From contig JASJBQ010000168.1 of the NCBI GenBank assembly GCA_030066455.1, forward strand, positions 1 to 9,459: DNA of 9,459 nucleotides. Reading direction: 5' to 3'. Below are positions 1 through 5,967 of this stretch, one piece after another (position 1 is the first letter of the stretch; each line of letters begins with the position of its first letter). The notes below the pieces were generated by a model. The model saw only the letters and a program-made list of their open reading frames with translations, had not been told where the DNA came from and did no database searches. This stretch comes from Desulfobacterales bacterium. GTDB lineage: Bacteria > Desulfobacterota > Desulfobacteria > Desulfobacterales > UBA5852. The position numbers and the translations under genes were made by a program.

Positions 1-1
1 C

Positions 2-736
2 GAAGACCAGGTAGGGTCTTCCGGGGCCTTCGGGGCGATCCCCGTGTTTACCGGCACCCTGATGATCTCGGCGATTGCCATGTTCGTGGCCGTGCCCATC
101 GGCCTGATGTCGGCCATCTATCTGTCGGAGTACGCCAACCGCAAGTTCCGGGCCGTCGTCAAGCCGCTGATGGAAATCCTGGCGGGGATTCCGACCGTGG
201 TCTACGGATTCTTTGCCGCGCTGATCGTCGCCCCGGTGATTCGGGATGCCGGCATCGGCATCGGGCTGGATGTCTCCTCGGAAAGCGCCCTGGCCGCGGG
301 CCTGGTCATGGGGGTCATGATCATCCCCTTCGTGTCTTCGCTTTCCGACGACGTCATCAACGCGGTGCCCCAGGAGCTGCGCGACGGCTCCTACGGTCTG
401 GGCGCCACCCAGTCGGAGACGATCCGGCAGGTCGTCTTACCGGCGGCCCTGCCGGGCATCGTCGGCGGGGTTTTGCTGGCCATCTCACGGGCCATCGGCG
501 AAACCATGATCGTGGTCATGGCCGCCGGCCTCGCCGCCAATCTGACCGCGAACCCACTCAAGACCGTCACCACGGTCACCGTCCAGATCGTCACCCTGCT
601 GGTGGGCGACCAGGAGTTCGACAGCCCCAAAACGCTGGCCGCCTTTGCCCTGGGCCTGATCCTGTTTATCGTCACCCTGATGCTGAACGTGATCGCCCTT
701 CACGTGGTGCGTAAATACCGGGAGCAGTATGAATAA
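2..736 (+). CDS. pstC: Phosphate ABC transporter permease PstC (5' end missing)
   Basis: This is one of the two inner-membrane channel subunits of the PstSCAB high-affinity phosphate importer. The reading frame is open from base 2, so the N-terminus lies outside the window. The GTG at 44 is internal: the residues before it (GSSGAFGAIP) already match the conserved PstC stretch that precedes the first permease-domain helix. About 244 residues are visible. They include several hydrophobic helices, the segment AVPIGLMSAIYLSEYA, and the cytoplasmic EAA-like loop that contacts the ATPase (LRDGSYGLGATQSETIRQVV, about nt 380-439), followed by LPAALPGIVGG. The gene overlaps pstA by 8 nt (ATGAATAA), which suggests translational coupling. 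The start and any N-terminal extra domain cannot be judged. Confidence 0.95.
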   Translation, partial: EDQVGSSGAFGAIPVFTGTLMISAIAMFVAVPIGLMSAIYLSEYANRKFRAVVKPLMEILAGIPTVVYGFFAALIVAPVIRDAGIGIGLDVSSESALAAGLVMGVMIIPFVSSLSDDVINAVPQELRDGSYGLGATQSETIRQVVLPAALPGIVGGVLLAISRAIGETMIVVMAAGLAANLTANPLKTVTTVTVQIVTLLVGDQEFDSPKTLAAFALGLILFIVTLMLNVIALHVVRKYREQYE

Positions 737-2027
737 CCACCGCAGCCATTCACCCGGTAGCGTCGACACCCGCCGCTCCATCGACATCGTCCATGCGGGG
801 CTGGCGCGCCGCTATCGGGCCGAAAAACGTTTCCGCCTCTACGGGGTTGCAGCCATCGTCGCCAGTCTGGTGTTCCTCTCCATCCTGTTCATCAGCATTT
901 TCGCCAAAGGCTACCCCGCCTTTCAGCAAACCTACCTGCAGCTCGAGGTTTTCTTCGACCCTGAAATACTGGCCCGCGACGCCCTGACGACGGCGGATTA
1001 TCCCGGTCTGGTGAAGCAGTCGCTGCGGCGCATGTTTCCCGAGGTCGGGGGTCGTCGGGACAAACGCATGCTTTACGGCATGGTCAGCAGCGGGGCGGCA
1101 TTTCAGTTGCGCAACATGGTGCTCGACAACCCCGAGGTGATCGGACAAACCCTCTCCCTCTGGGTTCCGGCCGACGATGATGTCGACATGTTCGCCAAAG
1201 GCCACATTTCGCGGGAGGTGCCGGAGGGCGAACGCCGTATCAAGGACAAGCAACTTGCCTGGCTCGATCGTCTGGCCGGGGAAGCGCGTATCGAGAAACG
1301 CTTCAACCGCATTCTGTTTTCCGCCGGGGATTCGCGCGAGCCGGAACTGGCCGGCATCTGGGGGGCGGTGATGGGATCGTTTTACACGCTTTTGGTGACC
1401 CTGATCCTGTCGTTTCCCATCGGGATTGCGGCCGCGGTCTACCTCGAGGAATTCGCACCCAAGAACAGATGGACCGATCTCATCGAGGTCAACATCAACA
1501 ACCTGGCCGCCGTGCCTTCGATCGTTTTCGGCCTGTTGGGGCTGGCGGTCTTTTTAAACTTTTTCGGTTTGCCGCGCTCGGCCCCCCTCGTCGGGGGGCT
1601 TGTACTGACGCTCATGACCCTGCCGACCATTATCATCGCCAGTCGGGCTTCGCTGCAATCGGTGCCGCCGTCAATCCGCGAAGCCGCGCTGGGTATCGGG
1701 GCTTCCCGGATGCAGATGGTGGCCCACCACGTCCTGCCCTTGGCCATGCCCGGCATCCTGACGGGAACCATCATCGGCATGGCCCGGGCGCTGGGGGAAT
1801 CCGCGCCGCTGCTCATGATCGGCATGGTGGCCTTCATCGTGGATATTCCCGGCGGCTTTACCGATCCGTCCACGGTCCTGCCGGTACAGATCTTTCTCTG
1901 GGCCGACAGCCCGGAACGGGCTTTCGTGGAAAGAACATCGGCCGCCACACTGGTGCTCCTGGCCTTTTTGATCGTCATGAACGCCACCGCGGTCTATTTG
2001 CGCAAACGTTTCGAACGTCGCTGGTAG
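729..2027 (+). CDS. pstA: Phosphate ABC transporter permease PstA with long N-terminal periplasmic insert
   Basis: This is the second channel subunit of the Pst phosphate importer, in the inner membrane. At 432 aa it is much longer than the roughly 280-300 aa of compact PstA proteins. Residues 1-38 are polar and basic, 40-58 form a first membrane helix, and about 60-205 are a largely soluble segment. The extension matches the arrangement I know as the DUF3333 type of PstA. The permease core follows, with helices near 215-237, 262-280, 286-305 and 403-424. The EAA-type loop REAALGIGASRMQMVAHHVL (317-336) is the expected contact with PstB. The start at 729 overlaps the pstC stop, and GGGAGCAG just upstream gives a ribosome site inside pstC. 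The family is certain. The role of the periplasmic insert is not visible from sequence. Confidence 0.95.
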   Translation: MNNHRSHSPGSVDTRRSIDIVHAGLARRYRAEKRFRLYGVAAIVASLVFLSILFISIFAKGYPAFQQTYLQLEVFFDPEILARDALTTADYPGLVKQSLRRMFPEVGGRRDKRMLYGMVSSGAAFQLRNMVLDNPEVIGQTLSLWVPADDDVDMFAKGHISREVPEGERRIKDKQLAWLDRLAGEARIEKRFNRILFSAGDSREPELAGIWGAVMGSFYTLLVTLILSFPIGIAAAVYLEEFAPKNRWTDLIEVNINNLAAVPSIVFGLLGLAVFLNFFGLPRSAPLVGGLVLTLMTLPTIIIASRASLQSVPPSIREAALGIGASRMQMVAHHVLPLAMPGILTGTIIGMARALGESAPLLMIGMVAFIVDIPGGFTDPSTVLPVQIFLWADSPERAFVERTSAATLVLLAFLIVMNATAVYLRKRFERRW

Positions 2028-2063
2028 CCGTGGCGACGCTCGGCTGGAATTGGTTTGCATATT

Positions 2064-2100
2064 GCGGCCGGCCACCAAGGCCGCGCCCGATTTTCAATCG
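2064..2100 (+). other. Two small hairpins in the pstA-pstS gap
   Basis: The 106-nt gap between pstA and pstS holds GCGGCC (2064-2069) pairing with GGCCGC (2079-2084) around a 9-nt loop, then CGATT (2088-2092) pairing with AATCG (2096-2100) around a 3-nt loop. Neither is followed by a T-run, so they are poor terminators. They could process or protect the pstS message, but that is inference. I saw no convincing promoter or Pho-box-like direct repeat in this gap. Confidence 0.25.
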
Positions 2101-2133
2101 GTTCAACAACCCAAATGATTCAAGGAGAAAGAA

Positions 2134-3186
2134 ATGCTTAAGCGAACCGTTATCGTACTGACCGCCATCGCCTTTCTGGCAACCGCCGGTGTGGTCGCGG
2201 CCGGCTCGGCCCGTGACTACATCAGCATCGTGGGTTCGTCCACGGTCTACCCCTTCGCCACGGTGGTTGCCGAGCAGTTCGGCAAAACCACGAGCTTCAA
2301 GACCCCCAAGATCGAGTCCACCGGTTCCGGCGGCGGACTGAAGCTTTTCTGCGCCGGCGTCGGGGTCGAGCACCCGGATGTCACCAATGCCTCGCGCCGG
2401 ATCAAAAAATCCGAATACGACAAATGCATGGCCAACGGCGTCGACGGCATCATCGAAGTCAAGATCGGCTACGACGGCATCGTGATCGCCAACGCCAAGA
2501 AGACGGCTCCGATGAAACTGACCCGCAAGGACCTCTACCTGGCGCTGGCCAAGGACGTGCCGGATCCCAGCGGCGCGGAAAAGTTGATCCCCAACCCCTA
2601 CAAGACCTGGAAAGACGTCAACCCGGCCCTTCCGGCCAACAAGATCGAGGTGCTGGGTCCGCCGCCCACCTCCGGCACCCGCGACGCCTTCGTCGAACTG
2701 GCCATGGAAGCCGGTGCCAAGAAGTTTGACTGGATCAAGGCCATGAAGAAACAGGACAAGAAAAAGTATAAAGCCATCTGCCACACGGTTCGTGAGGACG
2801 GCGCCTATGTCGAGGCCGGTGAAAACGACAACCTGATCGTCCAGAAACTGAATGCCAACCCCAAGGCCCTCGGTATTTTCGGATTCAGCTTCCTCGATCA
2901 GAACAGCGACATTATCCAGGGTTCTTTCATCGACGGCGTGCCGCCGACCTTCGAGGCGATTGCCGACGGTTCCTACCCGGTCTCCCGTCCGCTGTACTTC
3001 TATGTCAAGCAAGCCCACGTCGAGGTCATACCGGGAATGAAGGAATATCTGGCCGAGTTTTCGGCCGAAAAAGCCTGGGGCCCGGACGGCTACCTGGCGG
3101 ACAAAGGCATGATCCCCATGCCCAATGACGAACGCAAACAGTTTGCCTCGGATGTCAAGAACATGAAAAGTCTGGTCCTGAAATAA
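2134..3186 (+). CDS. pstS: Periplasmic phosphate-binding protein PstS
   Basis: This is the substrate-binding protein that captures phosphate in the periplasm and delivers it to PstC/PstA. The 350-aa product starts with a clear signal peptide: basic MLKR, a hydrophobic core at 6-20, and a likely cleavage site near residues 22-26 (AAGSA). The mature protein begins with ISIVGSSTVYPF (30-41), the family's first phosphate-binding loop. STGSGGG (62-68) and SGTRDAFVELAME (180-192) are further ligand-loop motifs. AGGAG at 2123-2127 sits 6 nt before the ATG and supports this start. The gene lies between the permease genes and pstB, an unusual order for a pst operon. A strong GC hairpin follows the stop. 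Cysteines near residues 73, 98 and 216 could form a disulfide, but this is not shown. Confidence 0.95.
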   Translation: MLKRTVIVLTAIAFLATAGVVAAGSARDYISIVGSSTVYPFATVVAEQFGKTTSFKTPKIESTGSGGGLKLFCAGVGVEHPDVTNASRRIKKSEYDKCMANGVDGIIEVKIGYDGIVIANAKKTAPMKLTRKDLYLALAKDVPDPSGAEKLIPNPYKTWKDVNPALPANKIEVLGPPPTSGTRDAFVELAMEAGAKKFDWIKAMKKQDKKKYKAICHTVREDGAYVEAGENDNLIVQKLNANPKALGIFGFSFLDQNSDIIQGSFIDGVPPTFEAIADGSYPVSRPLYFYVKQAHVEVIPGMKEYLAEFSAEKAWGPDGYLADKGMIPMPNDERKQFASDVKNMKSLVLK

Positions 3187-3208
3187 GCACGAAGGCCATT
3201 GCGGCCAT

Positions 3209-3245
3209 GCGGGCCGGCATCGACGGCAGCTTGACGCCGGCCCGC
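3209..3245 (+). terminator. GC-rich hairpin after pstS, possible attenuator or mRNA-stabilising stem
   Basis: GCGGGCCGGC (3209-3218) and GCCGGCCCGC (3236-3245) are perfect 10-bp inverted arms around a 17-nt loop, 23 nt after the pstS stop. Only TTT follows, so it would be a leaky intrinsic terminator at best. A stem here would let pstS be expressed more strongly than pstB, as is known for other pst operons in which the binding protein is needed in excess. The structure is seen directly; its function is inferred. Confidence 0.45.
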
Positions 3246-3442
3246 TTTCACACCACATTGAGCTGGATTTCAATACCGGGACGCATTGCCCGGAGGACGC
3301 AAGACACATAAAGGATTGTTGTCGCCACGGCGGACGCCGGCAGCACGCCTGGAGCGCTTCCCGAAACGGCCGCCCCGGTTTTGAATGACGGTTCGCAAAA
3401 AGGACGGCGCGATTAACGGATGGGCCATCGATTCGAAGCGAT
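3246..3442. other. Non-coding gap before pstB with no recognised element
   Basis: After the hairpin, about 200 nt lead up to pstB. I see no credible ORF, no clear -35/-10 pair and no Pho-box repeats. An A-rich stretch with AAAAAGGA (3397-3404) is too far from the pstB ATG at 3443 to be its ribosome site. The only in-frame start options for pstB are 3443 or later, because a TGA in the same frame occurs at 3386. Confidence 0.4.
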
Positions 3443-4342
3443 ATGGAAGCCCAATTGGTACCTAAAGACGATCCCAGCGATAACAGGGCCCCGGCGGCCG
3501 AACCGGCGAGCGTGGAAGACAAACAGACCGGACGCATTCTCTACAGCCGCGATTCCCGCAAGACCGTGGGCGAGGCCTTCATTGACGACCCGCGTATGAG
3601 CTGTCGGAATGTCGACGTCTACTACGCCGACAAGCACGCCATCATCGATGTGTCGCTCGATATCGGACGCAACCAGGTCATCGCCATGATCGGGCCTTCC
3701 GGATGCGGCAAATCGACCTTTCTGCGCTGCCTCAACCGCATGAACGACACCATCGACATCTGCCGCGTGACCGGCAAGATTCTGCTGGACGGAGCCGATA
3801 TCTACGACCGCCACATCGATGTCGTGCCCCTGCGGGCCAGGGTCGGTATGGTGTTCCAGAAACCCAACCCCTTTCCCAAATCGATCTACGACAACGTGGC
3901 CTACGGCCCCCGGATCCACGGTCTGGTCCAGAACAAAGCGGATACGGACGAACTCGTGGAGACCTCGCTGCGCAAGGCCGGCCTGTGGGAGGAGGTCAAG
4001 GACCGCCTGGCGCAGCCCGGCACAGGGCTTTCCGGCGGCCAGCAGCAGCGCCTGTGCATCGCCCGCACCATCGCCGTGAGTCCCGAGGTCATCCTCATGG
4101 ATGAACCCTGCTCGGCCCTCGACCCCATTGCCACCGCGATCATCGAAGATCTGATCGACGAGCTCAAACAGCAGTATTCCATCGCCATCGTCACCCATTC
4201 CATGCAGCAAGCCTCCCGCGTATCCCAGCGCACGGCCTATTTTCATCTGGGCGATCTGATCGAAGTGGGCGAAACCGCCCAGATCTTCACCAACCCCCGC
4301 CACCAGCTGACCCAAGACTACATCACCGGACGATTCGGCTAA
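3443..4342 (+). CDS. pstB: Phosphate ABC transporter ATP-binding protein PstB
   Basis: This is the cytoplasmic ATPase that powers phosphate import through PstC/PstA. All ABC motifs are intact: Walker [10 protein letters not shown] (84-92), the PstB-type Q-loop VFQKPNPFP, signature LSGGQ (196-200), Walker B VILMDEP (216-222) with catalytic Glu221, and the switch histidine in [11 protein letters not shown]. The 299-aa product has about 50 polar residues before the usual PstB beginning ([10 protein letters not shown], Met52 at nt 3596). I keep the long start because the extension has GC-ending codons typical of the neighbouring genes. No Shine-Dalgarno site precedes 3596, while GAAG (3435-3438) lies just before 3443. 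The true start is nevertheless uncertain. No phoU follows, although pstB and phoU are commonly adjacent. Confidence 0.95.
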   Translation: MEAQLVPKDDPSDNRAPAAEPASVEDKQTGRILYSRDSRKTVGEAFIDDPRMSCRNVDVYYADKHAIIDVSLDIGRNQVIAMIGPSGCGKSTFLRCLNRMNDTIDICRVTGKILLDGADIYDRHIDVVPLRARVGMVFQKPNPFPKSIYDNVAYGPRIHGLVQNKADTDELVETSLRKAGLWEEVKDRLAQPGTGLSGGQQQRLCIARTIAVSPEVILMDEPCSALDPIATAIIEDLIDELKQQYSIAIVTHSMQQASRVSQRTAYFHLGDLIEVGETAQIFTNPRHQLTQDYITGRFG

Positions 4343-4486
4343 ACGCCGCCCCGATTCGCGTTGGCCCGGCCCTGAATTGATCCGCTCCGAGAGGGCCTGC
4401 CGATGTGGTGCGGAGCGAGCCGAAGCTTGCATCACAGGGTATCGGGCAATAATTGCCGCGCAGCACATCCATCAATCTCCGTCGCC

Positions 4487-4514
4487 TTGACAATTAGAAA
4501 TCTGCGCCTATAGT
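4487..4514 (+). promoter_or_regulatory. Sigma70-type promoter of marR, giving a leaderless transcript
   Basis: A perfect -35 box TTGACA (4487-4492), a 16-nt spacer and a near-consensus -10 box TATAGT (4509-4514) lie directly before the marR ATG at 4522. Transcription would begin about 7 nt after the -10 box, at or within a base of the start codon, so the mRNA would lack a leader. No Shine-Dalgarno sequence precedes this ATG, which agrees with that reading. The palindrome at 4513-4527 covers the end of the -10 box and the transcription start. Confidence 0.7.
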
Positions 4515-4527
4515 TCACAATATGAAC
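4513..4527. promoter_or_regulatory. Probable MarR operator 1, overlapping promoter and start codon
   Basis: GTTCACAATATGAAC has perfect 5-bp arms (GTTCA/TGAAC) around CAATA. It overlaps the -10 box and the marR ATG, so a bound dimer would block RNA polymerase. A near copy (12 of 15 bases identical) occurs at 5043-5057 upstream of the dsrE2-like gene. The repetition at two promoter-type positions around a MarR gene makes an operator the best explanation. Binding itself is inferred. Confidence 0.6.
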
Positions 4528-4992
4528 AAAACGGGCAGAAATAACGATACCATTTCTGATCACCAGATTGACCAATTCCAAAATCTTATTTTCAAGCTCT
4601 ACCAGTGCTGCCAGGATCGCATTCAGCGACAGTCCGAGCAATTCGATCTGCCGGATGCCGAGTTGCGCTGCCTCCGCCTTTTCGGACACGAACGCTATCT
4701 GACGCCCAAGGGCATTGCCCATCGCATGGGCGTCGTTAAAAGCCGCATCACCCGATTGATCGAGGGGTTGGCTAAAAAAGGCTACATTCTGCGGTTCAAG
4801 GACCCCGAGGATTCTCGAATCACCCTTCTGCGCCTGACACCGCAGGGACAGACCCAGCTGGACCGAATCAACGGGCACCTTAAAACGGCGAACCGGAAAG
4901 TGCTCTCCCGGATGAGCGAGGAGCAGCGTGAAGCGCTGCTTGTACATCTCGAGGTATTGCGCTCATCGATGGAGGTGGTTGAGCAAGGATGA
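4522..4992 (+). CDS. MarR-family winged-helix transcriptional regulator
   Basis: This is a 156-aa protein of normal MarR length, expected to bind palindromic operators as a dimer and release them on contact with a ligand or oxidant. Residues 18-45 form the N-terminal dimerisation helix. About 60-82 are the helix-turn-helix (LTPKGIAHRMGVVKSRITRL). The wing follows as KKGYILRFKDPEDSRITLLRLTPQG (about 85-109), with the family's DxRxxxLxLTxxG pattern. A C-terminal dimerisation helix ends the protein. Cys29, Cys30 and Cys50 are present, and cysteines in some MarR proteins act as thiol or persulfide switches, so sulfur sensing is possible but unproven. ATG 4522 is the only usable start, since an in-frame TAG at 4495 precedes it with no other start codon between. 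The gene stands between pstB and a sulfur-handling gene set; the shared palindromes link it to the latter. Confidence 0.9.
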   Translation: MNKTGRNNDTISDHQIDQFQNLIFKLYQCCQDRIQRQSEQFDLPDAELRCLRLFGHERYLTPKGIAHRMGVVKSRITRLIEGLAKKGYILRFKDPEDSRITLLRLTPQGQTQLDRINGHLKTANRKVLSRMSEEQREALLVHLEVLRSSMEVVEQG

Positions 4993-5021
4993 TTCCGGAC
5001 GTTGCCGACAGCATTCCGAAA

Positions 5022-5033
5022 CCAATGAATTGG
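5022..5033. repeat. Short dyad CCAAT-GA-ATTGG in the marR-dsrE2 gap
   Basis: Perfect 5-bp arms CCAAT (5022-5026) and ATTGG (5029-5033) sit 9 nt upstream of the second operator-like palindrome. The dyad could be a second protein site or part of the promoter region. It has no second copy in the window that I found, so its meaning is open. Confidence 0.2.
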
Positions 5034-5042
5034 GTCAACTTT

Positions 5043-5057
5043 GTTCATACTATGAAG
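5043..5057. promoter_or_regulatory. Probable MarR operator 2, upstream of dsrE2-like gene
   Basis: GTTCATACTATGAAG contains a perfect 13-bp palindrome, TTCATA-C-TATGAA (5044-5056). It matches operator 1 at 12 of 15 positions. It lies 50 nt after the marR stop and 36 nt before the dsrE2-like start, a normal repressor position. GTCAA (5034-5038) and TTGAC (5060-5064) form nearly symmetric outer arms. I could not assign a convincing -35/-10 pair here; TTGGGT (5030) with TATGAA (5051) at a 15-nt spacing is a weak candidate. Confidence 0.55.
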
Positions 5058-5092
5058 TTTTGACGGGTATCAATAACCAATAGGAGGATGCC

Positions 5093-5638
5093 ATGCAGCA
5101 GGTCGAGGAGAAATTCGATGCCCTCCAGGCACAACTGGAAGGCCTGCAGAACCGGTCGGCGCAAAACAAACTGGCCATGGTCGTTTTCAGTGGCGACCTG
5201 GACAAGGTCCTGGCCGCCCTGGTGATCGCCACGGGTGCCGTCGCCATGGGCATGGAGACGGTGCTCTTTTTCACCTTCTGGGGCACACCGGTGCTGCGCG
5301 ACAAGAACAAAACCGTTGGCGGCAAGGATATTATGGGCAACATGTTCGGGGCCATGCTGCCCAAGGGGGCCGGCGACGTCAAACTTTCCCAGATGAACAT
5401 GGGCGGTATGGGGACCGCCATGATGAAATCCCTGATGAAAAAGAAAAACGTGGCGTCCCTCGATGAGATGTTCTCTCTGGCCGAGGAACTGGGTGTGCGT
5501 ATCGTAATCTGTGAAATGTCCATGGACCTCATGGGATTCAAGCGCGAAGAGATGATCGCCTACAAAAACCTCGAATTCGGCGGTGTGGCCAAATTCCTGG
5601 AAGAGGCCGGCAGCAGCAAGGTTCAGCTCTTTATCTAG
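5093..5638 (+). CDS. DsrE2-like cytoplasmic sulfurtransferase (DsrE/DsrF family)
   Basis: This 181-aa protein is of the DsrE/F/H superfamily, closest in pattern to DsrE2-type proteins. These relay sulfane sulfur as a cysteine persulfide between carriers such as TusA and rhodanese. Residues 1-22 look like a short coiled coil (MQQVEEKFDALQAQLEGLQN). LAMVVFSGDLDKVLAALVIA (27-46) begins the Rossmann-like fold. A Met- and Gly-rich stretch (about 100-115) precedes GVRIVICEMSMDLMGFKREE (134-153). Cys140 is the only cysteine and sits where the family's sulfur-accepting residue is expected. An excellent AGGAGG (5082-5087) lies 5 nt before the ATG. The next gene is tusA, 43 nt on, and rhodanese, tusA and dsrE2 genes are a known recurring cluster. 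The substrate in this organism is not determined by sequence. Confidence 0.85.
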   Translation: MQQVEEKFDALQAQLEGLQNRSAQNKLAMVVFSGDLDKVLAALVIATGAVAMGMETVLFFTFWGTPVLRDKNKTVGGKDIMGNMFGAMLPKGAGDVKLSQMNMGGMGTAMMKSLMKKKNVASLDEMFSLAEELGVRIVICEMSMDLMGFKREEMIAYKNLEFGGVAKFLEEAGSSKVQLFI

Positions 5639-5668
5639 TCGTAGACAAACACAACCACCCTATCAAAC

Positions 5669-5674
5669 GAGGAG
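5669..5674 (+). promoter_or_regulatory. Ribosome binding site fixing the tusA start
   Basis: GAGGAG lies 7 nt before the ATG at 5682. The same frame is open back to an ATG at 5583, but that would overlap the dsrE2-like gene and add 33 residues unlike TusA. This site and the family's usual length both support 5682. Confidence 0.75.
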
Positions 5675-5681
5675 ATGGCAG

Positions 5682-5924
5682 ATGAGCGACGACGTCAAAA
5701 TCAGCAAGACATTCGACCTGCAGGGACTGGCCTGCCCCATGCCGGTGGTCAAGATCAGCAAAGGCATCAAGGAAGTCGAGATCGGCGAGGTGATCGAAGC
5801 CCTGACGACGGACCCCGGCTCTTTGACCGACATCCCGGCCTGGGGCCGCACCACCGGTCATGAAATCATCGAATCCAGGCAGGATGGCGACATCATCCGG
5901 TTTTTTATTCGGCGGACATCCTGA
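5682..5924 (+). CDS. tusA: TusA-family sulfur carrier protein
   Basis: This is an 80-aa sulfur carrier, the normal TusA length. TusA proteins hold sulfur as a persulfide on one conserved cysteine and pass it between rhodaneses, DsrE-type proteins and downstream acceptors in the cytoplasm. The hallmark CPMPVVK motif is at 18-24, with Cys18 preceded by DLQGLA. The rest follows the two-layer TusA fold, including DPGSLTDIPAW (44-54) and a C-terminal strand DIIRFFIRR. It follows the dsrE2-like gene and precedes the rhodanese-MBL fusion, so donor and acceptor are probably encoded next door. In E. coli the family feeds tRNA thiolation. The context here suggests a role in sulfane-sulfur handling instead, which is inference. 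Confidence 0.92.
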   Translation: MSDDVKISKTFDLQGLACPMPVVKISKGIKEVEIGEVIEALTTDPGSLTDIPAWGRTTGHEIIESRQDGDIIRFFIRRTS

Positions 5925-5955
5925 AACAATTTTCTTCGTTAACCTTAAAATCTTT

Positions 5956-5960
5956 GGAGA
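5956..5960 (+). promoter_or_regulatory. Ribosome binding site fixing the rhodanese-MBL start
   Basis: GGAGA ends 7 nt before the ATG at 5968. The frame is open back to 5860, but that start would lie inside tusA and add residues with no rhodanese character, so 5968 is chosen. Confidence 0.65.
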
Positions 5961-5967
5961 CAAGTCA

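Noticed and set aside
2028..2133. Search for a Pho box upstream of pstS
   Set aside because: I found no pair of CTGTCAT-like direct repeats in the gap. PhoB control, if present, probably acts upstream of the window.
1975..3537. Long open frame (520 codons) on the minus strand opposite pstS
   Set aside because: It lies opposite a certain gene and arises from the GC-rich third-position bias. Its translation shows no recognisable domain.
4383..4417. 7-bp inverted repeat CGCTCCG/CGGAGCG after pstB
   Set aside because: The stem is short, the loop is 21 nt and no T-run follows, so I do not call it a terminator.
3413..4468. Long open frame (351 codons) on the minus strand opposite pstB
   Set aside because: It is a mirror of the pstB codon pattern, with no family resemblance and no ribosome site that I could defend.
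5583..5681. Longer tusA start at 5583
   Set aside because: It would overlap the dsrE2-like gene. The strong ribosome site and the TusA family length point to 5682.
5860..5967. Longer start at 5860 for the rhodanese-MBL gene
   Set aside because: It lies inside tusA and adds residues without rhodanese character. GGAGA at 5956-5960 supports 5968.
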